Source of the DNA: Pseudomonas sp. RIT-PI-AD
GTDB lineage: Bacteria > Pseudomonadota > Gammaproteobacteria > Pseudomonadales > Pseudomonadaceae
DNA: 64,000 nucleotides
Direction of reading: 5' to 3'
Assembly: GCF_025642785.1 (NCBI RefSeq)
Contig: NZ_JANZKU010000002.1
Location: 1-64,000 of the forward strand
In this document: positions 21,301 through 26,943 of the stretch, piece by piece
Position numbering within the stretch: the first letter of the stretch is position 1
Layout: each line of letters opens with the position of its first letter
The notes under the pieces: generated by a model
Databases searched by the model: none
Seen by the model: the letters and a program-made list of their open reading frames with translations, nothing else
What the model was told of the DNA's origin: nothing
Program-made: the position numbers and the translations under genes

Positions 21301-21765
21301 CTGGCCTTCGAGGTGGCGAATCGCCTGCGCGTCGAACATGGCATTCGGCCCGAGCGCCTGTTCGTGGTCAGCAGTCGCGCGCCCGCACCGGGACTGAGCT
21401 ATCCGCCTTTCCATGCGATGGGCGACGCGACCCTGACCCGTCTCTTGCAGGACTACGAGGCCCTGCCAGCGGAAGTGATTGAGGATTCCGAATCGCTGGC
21501 AATCGCCCTGGCCACCCTGCGAGCCGATTCGCGGCTGAGCGCGGACTACCGGTATCGCCCGCAAGAAGCCCTCGACTTTCCCATCACGGTGGTGCTCGGG
21601 GAACAAGACAAGGGCGTCTCCCGGACACATGTCGAAGGCTGGAAAACCCTCAGCGTCCACGGCCAGGACCTGGAAACCCTGGCGGGAGGTCACGGCATCG
21701 TTGTCACCGCCGCCGAGGCGATCTGCAAAATCCTGAGACAGCGCTTGAAAATACCCAGTGCTTGA
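15361..21765 (+). CDS. ambE: Non-ribosomal peptide synthetase AmbE with embedded methyltransferase
   Basis: 2134 residues, close to the P. aeruginosa AmbE length as I recall it. Domains in order: a truncated condensation-like domain in which the HHxxxDG position reads PPFVADE (residues 150-156) and is therefore probably inactive; an adenylation domain (A3 YMIFTSGTTGQPKG from 591; NLYGPTEATV; KVNGYRIELGE); an FkbM-type methyltransferase inserted between A8 and A10 (DVGANIGLF from 952); A10 (LEGKLDRKAL); thiolation 1 (GGDS, Ser1290); an intact condensation domain (HHSALDG from 1503); thiolation 2 (GGHS, Ser1837); a C-terminal thioesterase (GASLGG, Ser1976). The methyltransferase fits the methoxy group of AMB. 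Confidence 0.92.
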   Translation: MSSQENPQTEPATGEQLEGFPLSPLQTLAWRRYAERPLNRVLTVELADAWAADALVERLEHACREESQLRVAYRTMPGMSLPVQVLEGRDRDLLAWQVLSAGRQWQAALAGEAARLAASPLGRGAEPVVAASLVGGESRDRVLAILLAVPPFVADESSLLRLLQRALNDTPEAAATEDEEPLLFQHFSEWANEALGGEAGETARGYWQARSATDATAALSLPEAREEGTRQAGRQLPQELLDELSRVGLPEACALLAWTQVAGQFLANEEAPVALDRLVSGRVFNEFADLVGPFSARCPLQLARLGEDSVRQRVNAIEEAILAQEESAVLLDPFGTALDPSRANLAFSWIAGAVSPQVAARVQFHMPDVARFLELAIEPHSEGRYARVTLHRAWDREAADRLADAWLHCLQRIAEHPDEPVGRLPLIGAAEQAQLRHLQGEPLNEPQPASLVEAFERIAGLRPTATAVVDEQGSLSFAELQARSESLARALLARGIQRGQAVAAMTGRSREAIVALLGIIRAGAVYAPINPDFPRARMERMRDAADIRLAVADAEHRPRLEGLFGLLDVSEGDGGEDSPALPLLDAHDAAYMIFTSGTTGQPKGVIVEHRSALNLAHALRHSLYQTPSGGSQPELRVTVNAPFSFDSSIKQILQLLSGHTLYPVPQQVRTDPQRMLEFLGQQRIDVLDCTPSLFRLLIQAGLDDTHPALPGRILVGGEAFDDATWQLASKWSRCEVFNLYGPTEATVNATLARVRDHASPTLGKPLPNVAVHIVDPLGRLKSQGAAGEIWIGGRGVARGYAGDPVLSAERFRAEPWPGAGRVYRSGDLARWRSEGGLEFLGRIDEQVKVNGYRIELGEIRSALLEHPGVREAAAVTDNDGQGNPQDGRRIAAFVTPRQSPRDSQWLEVDLPSGHRVAGLNLNETEYVFNEIFVDAVYSREGIALPADAVVLDVGANIGLFSLYIASCAPAARILAFEPLEPIRRRLLANLERYAPQVQIYGVGLSDSERDETFTYYPGYSTFSGQADYADASGEREVIRRYLGNQGEGSANLLLDNIDEILDDRLRAEEHLCHLKRLDQVIRELGLTRIDLLKIDVQRAEMDVLLGLDREVFARISQIVLEVHDKRDSATAGRVEQLSALLREQGFEVTVRQDALLEGTDRYNCYAVRPGYADALENPIDWRARHVPPVAIETFDTPQALEASLQAFLETRLPAYMLPSRIGVVASLPLTLEGKLDRKALLALQAQADRQRSVEAPTDAVEAALADIWSSVLKRPSVGVTDNFFQIGGDSIRLIQMQVMAREAGLGFTLRDVFSHQSIRELAKMLKARGKAVEEGAGAPPVEPARQEPFAQLAPRDRKILPEGLDDAYPMTRLQLGMVMQTEIAGDPRVLHNVVLHRIRGRLDAQVLTRAWALLIARHPILRTGYDLEGYSEPLQLVHEATRVPADVAVHDLSGLDASEQSERLRCFIETEHRTPFQWAQPPLVRVAALRLAEDRFALSVAEHHSALDGWSLQRLVNELVDLYDGLSSGAEPPREEGPDVGFGDYVALDRQAEQDARSALFWLDYLAGARPAPLPTSQNAPGGARRVAAKQVELPEDALPALRRLGERTGLPLRSLLLAVHARTLGTLTGSAEALTGFVTHGRPEEPGADRVLGLFLNTVPCRLQVDEGRALVEIAQQAFEFEKRMLEHRRHPLAAIRRRSRAALFDSLFNFVDFHQGDEAPDASARRVVADGVIDQVVVDVDVPLAVDFEVEGERLKLGFQYDARRFDEAQANAFARAYRHTLDALLAWQFEEPRADLTSIAKGDAYLGSVIDCFGRALGRPVTEEEGFLDAGGHSLLAVRIIAELRQATGRHLGLDLLHGNPTALEVARRCQEAPRNTSSRLSNPVRSLWLHRQGDMEAPLRLFAFPPAGGNAGTYGGWRSHLPADVELVAIQYPGRQGRQDEPFVTDFERMVGLIIDAMLPLLDRPFVLAGASLGGVLAFEVANRLRVEHGIRPERLFVVSSRAPAPGLSYPPFHAMGDATLTRLLQDYEALPAEVIEDSESLAIALATLRADSRLSADYRYRPQEALDFPITVVLGEQDKGVSRTHVEGWKTLSVHGQDLETLAGGHGIVVTAAEAICKILRQRLKIPSA

Positions 21766-21778
21766 ACAGGCAGGACAG

Positions 21779-21811
21779 ACCCGTTGGCTGACACGTGCAG
21801 CCAACGGGTTT
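21779..21811 (+). terminator. Rho-independent terminator of the amb operon
   Basis: CCCGTTGGCTG (21780-21790) pairs perfectly with CAGCCAACGGG (21798-21808) around a 7-nt loop. TTT follows, and an extra A-T pair extends the base of the stem. It begins 14 bp after the ambE stop. Confidence 0.85.
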
Positions 21812-21975
21812 CCGAAGCATTTCATTCCAGCGCTCGCTTAATTTCTTGGGGAATTGGCAGAAAGGATCGCCAGTGGTGATGAGATAGAGTGCGGACGAAT
21901 TAATTGAATCTGACTCATGCCGGGATTGACCAAGAGCGCAGTTTCACCCGTGCCGCAACCAAGTATTCTCGCCGG

Positions 21976-21999
21976 AGCCCCCGGAGGGGCTTTTCTCGT
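21976..21999 (+). terminator. Orphan terminator without a visible upstream gene
   Basis: AGCCCC (21976-21981) and GGGGCT (21986-21991) form a G+C-rich stem with a CGGA tetraloop, followed by TTTCTCGTT. The plus-strand transcript it would end is unclear because the amb operon already terminates about 165 bp earlier. The bases 21812-21975 hold no recognisable gene. A small unrecognised RNA or the remnant of a lost gene is possible. Confidence 0.55.
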
Positions 22000-22064
22000 T
22001 CTTCCTGCTTTGTCGGCTGTTCGGCTGTTTTCGCGGGCGCGAAAATCGCTCGGCGAGGTTGGTA

Positions 22065-22298
22065 CTACTCGATCAGGGTGTAACGCTTGCTGAACCAGTC
22101 GACAAAGGAATTGAAGACTTCGGCTGTGTCAGCGTGAAATCCACCTTCTTTTGAGATTATTCCGTCGCCGTACAGCACTAGCACGTGGTCTTTCATTTCC
22201 GCATTGGTTATGCGCATACCTTCTTTGTAGCCAGCTCTAGCTTTCAGCTCCTGATTGGCGATTGCGATTAGCTCCACTTTTCTGAGTGCAATTTTCAT
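22065..22298 (-). CDS. Small protein of unknown function (77 aa)
   Basis: 77 residues, mixed alpha/beta-looking, without a membrane segment or signal peptide; it ends in FVDWFSKRYTLIE. The start is well supported: AAGGAG lies seven bases before the ATG on the minus strand. I do not recognise a family, though the overall style (VLVLYGDGIISKEGGF) resembles small Pseudomonas accessory proteins. It is isolated, between the orphan terminator and the dif-like site, and reads toward the amb cluster. Confidence 0.65.
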   Translation of the reverse strand: MKIALRKVELIAIANQELKARAGYKEGMRITNAEMKDHVLVLYGDGIISKEGGFHADTAEVFNSFVDWFSKRYTLIE

Positions 22299-22383
22299 TG
22301 TGCAACTCCTTGCTGACTGGTTTGGCGGAGCGGGGTGTTGTTACCCCCATTTTACTGAAGACTCCTTCGGACAGTGCGTCAAA

Positions 22384-22428
22384 CCGAAGATACCTTCGCT
22401 TTTCTGTCCAGGACGTAGATATCTTCGG
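22384..22428. repeat. 9-bp inverted repeat upstream of the 77-aa gene
   Basis: CCGAAGATA (22384-22392) and TATCTTCGG (22420-22428) are exact reverse complements 27 bp apart. The left arm also forms a small internal hairpin, CGAAG-ATAC-CTTCG (22385-22398). The pair lies 86-130 bp upstream of the 77-aa gene start and could be an operator for that gene; this is inferred from position only. Confidence 0.5.
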
Positions 22429-22638
22429 CCATAGGCTCTTAACGCACCAGTGGCAGCGTAACGGAAGCGGAACGTTCCGGCTCAGTTGCTTACGACCCCG
22501 TGAGCAACTGCGGCAGGATTGTTTGAGCGTAGAGAATTTGAGCATAGAGAAAAAGCATCGAGACAGTTGCTGAGATTCTGTTGCTAGGGCTCTATCACAG
22601 CTAACGCTATGGCCCTGGCCTTTGCTGGTCCAGACTTA

Positions 22639-22666
22639 ACTTCGCATAATGTATATTATGTTAAAT
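22639..22666. other. Chromosomal dif-like XerC/XerD recombination site
   Basis: The 28 bases divide into a left arm ACTTCGCATAA, a spacer TGTATA, and a right arm TTATGTTAAAT. Against the E. coli dif site as I recall it, the spacer and the XerD-side arm are identical and the XerC-side arm differs at three positions, so 25 of 28 match. This is the site where XerCD resolves chromosome dimers at the replication terminus. No gene overlaps it. A XerCD-targeted mobile element could also carry such a sequence, but no integrase or phage genes are seen. Confidence 0.85.
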
Positions 22667-22990
22667 AACGTATTAAACGTATTATCTGTCTGCGTATGTC
22701 GCTGCCTATCCATTTCACTAACCTTCAGTCGCTTTGCACCCCAAAACAGAAGCTTAACGCCCCCCTTACACAGTCACTAGCGGCCTAATGCGAACCAAGC
22801 TCGCAGGAAACATCCAAGTCTCCACTTTCCTGAATGAAGGCTACGTGTTGCATCAGATACTCGGGTCAAGCTCATGGTACTCGCTACGGGACCCATGGGC
22901 GTTGAGGGGAATAACATGAAGCCGAGGGCATGAGCACTTACATGAGCTCAGCCCTTGCCCCATAGTCCCATTTACACCAAGAAGCCGGAA

Positions 22991-23116
22991 TTAACGCCGG
23001 TTTGGCTGATCCTTGTGGTTGTTGAGCGGTCGTTCCTCGGAGCGTCTTTGATACTCAGTGGTCGGTGGTGGCGGCGTCTTATTTTCCTGGCTCTTGGGTT
23101 TTTGGTCGTTGCTCAT
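22991..23116 (-). CDS. 41-aa charged, proline-rich small protein
   Basis: Starts MSNDQKPKSQ, has a TPPPPTT core and ends NHKDQPNRR. About two thirds of the residues are charged or polar, with no hydrophobic core, so it is probably disordered. The start is supported twice: GAGGAG lies eight bases upstream, and the ATG overlaps the stop of the preceding membrane-protein gene as ATGA, implying translational coupling. A near-exact stem-loop lies just beyond the stop (22926-22954). I do not recognise a family. It likely acts with the upstream 164-aa protein, perhaps as a cytoplasmic partner; that is inference. Confidence 0.6.
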   Translation of the reverse strand: MSNDQKPKSQENKTPPPPTTEYQRRSEERPLNNHKDQPNRR

Positions 23117-23607
23117 GCAAGTAGCTCCTCGCCGATACTCATGACTGCCAGCAGCGACAACGCCCATGCGGCGTAGACCATCTCACTGTAGGCAAAGTCG
23201 AGAGACTTTGATTTTGCGTCGGTGGCTGACTTCAATTTTTCCAACGTATCTATGTAACAGTTGTATATATGCTGCTGATAAGCTGAGGCGTCAACCTGCT
23301 TCAGCCATTCCATTGTCTGTCGACTGGATGGCAACGTTGGACAATCCCTTATCCTCAGAGCGCTCAGGGCGTGTCCCCAGGAGCAGACAACGCAGATAGC
23401 TGCAGCGAGAAAACAGCCCAATGCGATAACGCCCGAAGGGTTGTTGAGGTTAAAGAGCGCCCTTCCCTTGGCGCTGACGAGCGTTGTCAAAGCGGCGATC
23501 ACGATCGAGACAGCGGTTAAAAACCTGGCACATTTATTCTCGAAGTGATCATATCGCGCTTGCTCGTCCTTATAGCGATCTTTCAGGTAGGCTAGGGTTT
23601 CGTCCAT
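23113..23607 (-). CDS. Membrane protein of unknown function with three predicted segments
   Basis: 164 residues. The start at 23607 is chosen because AGAGGGA lies seven bases upstream; the open frame itself begins further upstream without such a site. A charged N-terminal helix (residues 1-27) runs into TM1 (28-45), TM2 follows (58-84), then about 55 soluble residues, then TM3 (143-158). The layout of a helix feeding two close membrane segments resembles SLATT/Pycsar-type membrane effectors of anti-phage systems, but no nucleotide cyclase or sensor gene is adjacent. The coupled 41-aa gene follows. Base composition is lower in G+C than in the flanking operons, consistent with acquisition. Confidence 0.65.
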   Translation of the reverse strand: MDETLAYLKDRYKDEQARYDHFENKCARFLTAVSIVIAALTTLVSAKGRALFNLNNPSGVIALGCFLAAAICVVCSWGHALSALRIRDCPTLPSSRQTMEWLKQVDASAYQQHIYNCYIDTLEKLKSATDAKSKSLDFAYSEMVYAAWALSLLAVMSIGEELLA

Positions 23608-23979
23608 AAGATATCCCTCTGTCCGGCCTTGCTTTGAAGGCCGGCGTGTCTGAAAACTAGTGGTCAAGTAAGTATCCATAAGACAAGCTTCCATCCATAA
23701 CGCCATGGAACCGAGGGATGAATCAGCGGCAAATTATGGTGGAGCTGCTCGTAAGGTCGCAGCGGAAGTAAACTGGATCCAGTTTGCGTCGACTGCCAGG
23801 ACAAAGCAACAGCAGGCTCAACGGTATGATGCCCAGAGAGTTAAGGCCGAGACAGACGCCACGAAAATCTTCACGGAGATTAACTACGTGAGTGAATATT
23901 ATTCCCGGCCCATCCGACGGACTCCCGTGCATCTTCAGGTCGAGACTGCAGGTGTGTTTAAGTTTTCCTTTGGTGGTGG
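23608..23979. other. Spacer without a supported gene
   Basis: About 370 bases upstream of the membrane-protein gene. Apart from the hairpin at 23623-23644 nothing is recognised. A plus-strand open frame covering 23705-24034 lacks a ribosome site, has no recognisable domain and overlaps the better supported 39-aa minus-strand gene, so it is not called. Confidence 0.4.
23623..23644. promoter_or_regulatory. Perfect hairpin in the leader of the 164-aa membrane-protein gene
   Basis: CCGGCCTT (23623-23630) and AAGGCCGG (23637-23644) pair fully around a 6-nt loop. The hairpin ends about 15 bases upstream of the start codon, right before the ribosome site. It could limit translation or be the tail of an upstream transcript; no T-tract follows on the minus strand. 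Confidence 0.45.
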
Positions 23980-24099
23980 TCAGATTGACCTAATGATGGC
24001 GGTGTTGAGGGCCTCAAGCGGTACTCCTTGCTGAGCCATGATGTGCTCGGCGGTGACCCGCAATCGGACAGCCAGGAACCGAAATTCCAGAAAAATCAT
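23980..24099 (-). CDS. Possible 39-aa small protein
   Basis: Begins MIFLEFRFLAVRLRV and ends TAIIRSI. It is preceded by a very strong purine tract (AGGAGAGGAGGG) eight bases or so before the ATG, the main reason to call it. The sequence could form one amphipathic helix followed by a second short helix (AQQGVPLEALNTAII). It sits 220 bp from the divergent ice-nucleation gene and reads toward the 164-aa membrane-protein gene. No family is recognised, and the short length leaves real doubt. Confidence 0.4.
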   Translation of the reverse strand: MIFLEFRFLAVRLRVTAEHIMAQQGVPLEALNTAIIRSI

Positions 24100-24321
24100 G
24101 GCTGCCCTCCTCTCCTATTTGACGGCCCTTCGGACATATTTTTTTATTTACGGCAGTAATTCTTGGTTGCTCTATATTGAAGAATGCATATAGATGCAGG
24201 CAGTGTCGTGCGCAGGTGGTAGTGCCGATCGAACATTCAAGAATAAGGACTCAGTAAACCAGGCGCTTCTCCAGACGCACAATGCAGGTTCTCAGCGGCT
24301 TGTCGTTGTGAGGATGTCGAG

Positions 24322-26943
24322 ATGGATGACGTTAACGCTTTAGTTCTACGGACTTGCGCCAATAACATGTCCGATCACTGTGGCCTCATCTGGCCTACTT
24401 CTGGAATCGTGGAATGCAAGTACTGGGCTCCAACGAGGAAGCTCGAAAATGGTCTTGTCGGTCTATTATGGGGAAAAGGTGGAACTGCGCATTTGAATAT
24501 GCAGGCGGATGCCAGATGGGTCGTTTGCGAGGTGGCGGTTGATGACATCATATATCTCGATGCCGAAGGTGTAGTCAAGTTTCCCCGTGCCAAGGTCGTT
24601 CATGTTGGAACGCGCAATAGCGCGATGGAATATATTCAGTCGAATAGTTCCAACTATTCGTCTTCAGCAAAGGATTTGATCGAGTCCTTTACCTTCCCCG
24701 AGGGGCCAGCGGATACGAACGGACATCTGGCCAATTCGCCCACGCCTGGCAGCGTTATCAGCCGACGCGCCACGACTCAAGGCCCACAAAACCTCGAGAC
24801 GGCCGATTACGGCAGCACGCTTACGGGGAACGATCAAAGTCAGCTCATCGCGGGTTATGGCAGCACCGAAACCGCCGGTGACCGCAGCACTCTGATTGCC
24901 GGATACGGCAGTACAGGGACCTCGGGTTCGGACAGTTCGCTTGTCGCTGGCTATGGCAGTACCCAAACCGCCGGGGAGGAAAGCACCCTGACGGCGGGTT
25001 ATGGCAGCACGCAAACGGCTCAAGAGAACAGTGACCTCACCGCCGGCTATGGCAGCACAGGCACTGCGGGATCCGACAGCTCGTTGATCGCCGGCTACGG
25101 CAGCACCCAAACCGCTGGGGAGAAAAGCTCCCTGACGGCGGGTTATGGCAGCACGCAAACGACCCAGGAGAACAGCGATCTCACCGCTGGCTATGGAAGT
25201 ACCGGCACCGCCGGGCCCGATAGCTCGCTGATCGCGGGCTATGGCAGCACGCAAACGGCCGGACATGGAAGCAGGTTGATCGCAGGTTATGGCAGCACTC
25301 AAACCGCAGGGTATGAAAGTGATCTGACCGCGGGCTATGGCAGCACTCAGACCACCCAGGAAAGCAGCAACCTCATTGCCGGCTACGGCAGCACCGGAAC
25401 GAGTGGATACGACAGTTCGTTGATCGCAGGGTATGGCAGCACCCAGACTGCCAGTTACGGGAGTGTGCTCACCGCGGGCTATGGCAGCACGCAAACGGCT
25501 CGGGAAAACAGCTCGCTCACCGCCGGCTATGGCAGCACGTCCACAGCGGGCTATGACAGTTCGCTGATTGCCGGCTACGGCAGTACACAGACCGCCGGTT
25601 ATAGAAGTGTCCTCGCCGCAGGATACGGCAGCACACAAACCGCTCAGGACAGCAGTTCGCTTACAGCCGGCTACGGCAGTACCTCCACAGCCGGCTATGA
25701 CAGTTCGCTGATTGCCGGCTATGGCAGTACCCAGACCGCCGGTTATAGAAGTGTCCTCACTGCTGGGTATGGCAGTACGCAAACCGCTCAGGACAACAGC
25801 TCGCTCACCGCGGGTTACGGCAGCACGTCTACAGCGGGCTACCAAAGCTCGTTGATTGCCGGTTATGGCAGCACCCAGACGACGGGTTATGAAAGTACCC
25901 TTACCGCCGGGTATGGCAGTACGCAAACCGCGCAGGACAACAGCAGCCTGACCGCTGGATATGGCAGTACGTCCACCGCGGGCTATCAAAGTTCGCTGAT
26001 CGCCGGATACGGCAGCACCCAGACGGCGGGCTATGAAAGCACCTTGACGGCGGGCTATGGCAGTACGCAAACGGCCCGGGAAGAAAGCTCGTTGATCGCG
26101 GGCTACGGCAGCACCCAGACCGCCGGCTATGAGAGTACGTTGACCGCCGGCTATGGCAGCACACAGACGGCGGAGCGCGACAGCACGCTAACCGCTGGTT
26201 ATGGAAGTACCGGGACTGCGGGGCAGGACAGCTCGCTGATCGCGGGATACGGCAGCACCTTGACCAGCGGCATCCGCAGTTTCTTGACCGCAGGGTATGG
26301 CAGCACGTTGATCAGCGGCCTTCGCAGTGTGCTGACCGCGGGGTACGGCAGTAACCTGACATCGGGCATGCGCAGCAGCCTGACCGCCGGTTATGGCAGC
26401 AACCAGATCGCGAGTCACCGGAGTTCGTTGATCGCGGGCCACGACAGCACTCAAATAGCCGGCAATAAAAGCATGTTGATCGCCGGCAAAGGCAGTTCGC
26501 AAACCGCCGGTTACCGTAGCACGTTGATATCCGGAGCCAGCAGCATCCAGATGGCGGGCGATCGCAGCAAGCTGATCGCCGGGGCCGACAGCACCCAAAC
26601 GGCGGGCGACCGTAGCAAGTTACTGGCGGGCAGCAACAGCTACCTCACCGCGGGCGATCGCAGCAAACTCAACGCTGGAAACGACTGTGTCCTCATGGCG
26701 GGAGACCGAAGCAGACTGACCGCGGGGAAGAACTGCGTGCTCATCGCCGGCGCCAACAGTCGCCTCATAGGAAGCCTCGGTTCCACCCTGACGGGTGGAG
26801 AAAACTCGACCCTGATTTTCAGAAGTTGGGACGGCAAGCGCTACGTCAATGTGGTGGCCAAAACCGGCAAGGGCGGCATAGAGGCCGATACCCCCTACCA
26901 GGTCGACGAGGAGAAAAACATCGTGAACAAGCCCGACGAATGA
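24322..26943 (+). CDS. ina: Ice-nucleation protein (InaZ/InaW family)
   Basis: 873 residues. The N-terminal domain (1-160) closely follows P. syringae InaZ as I recall it (ALVLRTCANNM.DHCGLIWP, ENGLVGLLWG, DARWVVCEVAV). A central solenoid of 42 sixteen-residue coils spans 161-832 (consensus AGYGSTxTAxxxSxLx), and a 41-residue cap follows (RSWDGKRY, ending NKPDE). Coils 1-30 mostly keep the ST-x-T water-ordering motif; coils 31-40 carry Arg or Lys at coil position 12, the so-called R-coils needed for assembly. The protein is an outer-surface ice nucleator. It has fewer coils than InaZ, and the tail stops short of InaZ's last residues. GAGGAT precedes the ATG. Confidence 0.95.
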   Translation: MDDVNALVLRTCANNMSDHCGLIWPTSGIVECKYWAPTRKLENGLVGLLWGKGGTAHLNMQADARWVVCEVAVDDIIYLDAEGVVKFPRAKVVHVGTRNSAMEYIQSNSSNYSSSAKDLIESFTFPEGPADTNGHLANSPTPGSVISRRATTQGPQNLETADYGSTLTGNDQSQLIAGYGSTETAGDRSTLIAGYGSTGTSGSDSSLVAGYGSTQTAGEESTLTAGYGSTQTAQENSDLTAGYGSTGTAGSDSSLIAGYGSTQTAGEKSSLTAGYGSTQTTQENSDLTAGYGSTGTAGPDSSLIAGYGSTQTAGHGSRLIAGYGSTQTAGYESDLTAGYGSTQTTQESSNLIAGYGSTGTSGYDSSLIAGYGSTQTASYGSVLTAGYGSTQTARENSSLTAGYGSTSTAGYDSSLIAGYGSTQTAGYRSVLAAGYGSTQTAQDSSSLTAGYGSTSTAGYDSSLIAGYGSTQTAGYRSVLTAGYGSTQTAQDNSSLTAGYGSTSTAGYQSSLIAGYGSTQTTGYESTLTAGYGSTQTAQDNSSLTAGYGSTSTAGYQSSLIAGYGSTQTAGYESTLTAGYGSTQTAREESSLIAGYGSTQTAGYESTLTAGYGSTQTAERDSTLTAGYGSTGTAGQDSSLIAGYGSTLTSGIRSFLTAGYGSTLISGLRSVLTAGYGSNLTSGMRSSLTAGYGSNQIASHRSSLIAGHDSTQIAGNKSMLIAGKGSSQTAGYRSTLISGASSIQMAGDRSKLIAGADSTQTAGDRSKLLAGSNSYLTAGDRSKLNAGNDCVLMAGDRSRLTAGKNCVLIAGANSRLIGSLGSTLTGGENSTLIFRSWDGKRYVNVVAKTGKGGIEADTPYQVDEEKNIVNKPDE
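24802..26817 (+). repeat. 42 tandem 48-bp repeats encoding the ice-nucleation solenoid
   Basis: Each 48-bp unit encodes one 16-residue coil; 42 units fill exactly 2016 bp. A higher-order period of three units is visible in the middle, where coils ending STST, STQT and STQT recur in that order. Units 18-26 are nearly identical at the DNA level, so copy-number change by slippage or recombination, and misassembly from short reads, are likely here. The units diverge toward the 3' end. Confidence 0.95.

Larger units (their letters stand above)
22299..22990. other. Gene-poor spacer containing the dif-like site
   Basis: About 690 bases with lower G+C than the surroundings. It holds a 9-bp inverted repeat (22384-22428), the dif-like site (22639-22666) followed by the tandem ACGTATTAAACGTATTA, and an imperfect stem-loop at 22926-22954 (GGGC-TGAGC pairs with GCTCA-GCCC) just past the end of the 41-aa gene. 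Open frames here lack ribosome sites and look accidental. Confidence 0.6.

Noticed and set aside
22286..22573. Opposed 95- and 102-codon frames around the inverted repeat.
   Set aside because: They overlap each other on opposite strands, lack ribosome sites and show no domain.
22955..23176. 73-codon plus-strand frame with hydrophobic stretches.
   Set aside because: It is antisense to the coupled 41-aa/164-aa pair, which has supported starts and an ATGA junction; the hydrophobicity is a reading shadow.
23705..24034. 109-codon plus-strand open frame in the spacer before the ice-nucleation gene.
   Set aside because: No ribosome site, no recognisable domain, and it overlaps a minus-strand small gene with a much better ribosome site.
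22600..24320. Possible prophage or integrative element at the dif site (XerCD-using element).
   Set aside because: No integrase, structural phage genes or second dif copy seen nearby; the site looks like the chromosomal one.
24802..26817. The regular 48-bp repeats could be mistaken for a CRISPR or minisatellite.
   Set aside because: There are no unique spacers; the repeats are contiguous, in frame and encode the ice-nucleation solenoid.
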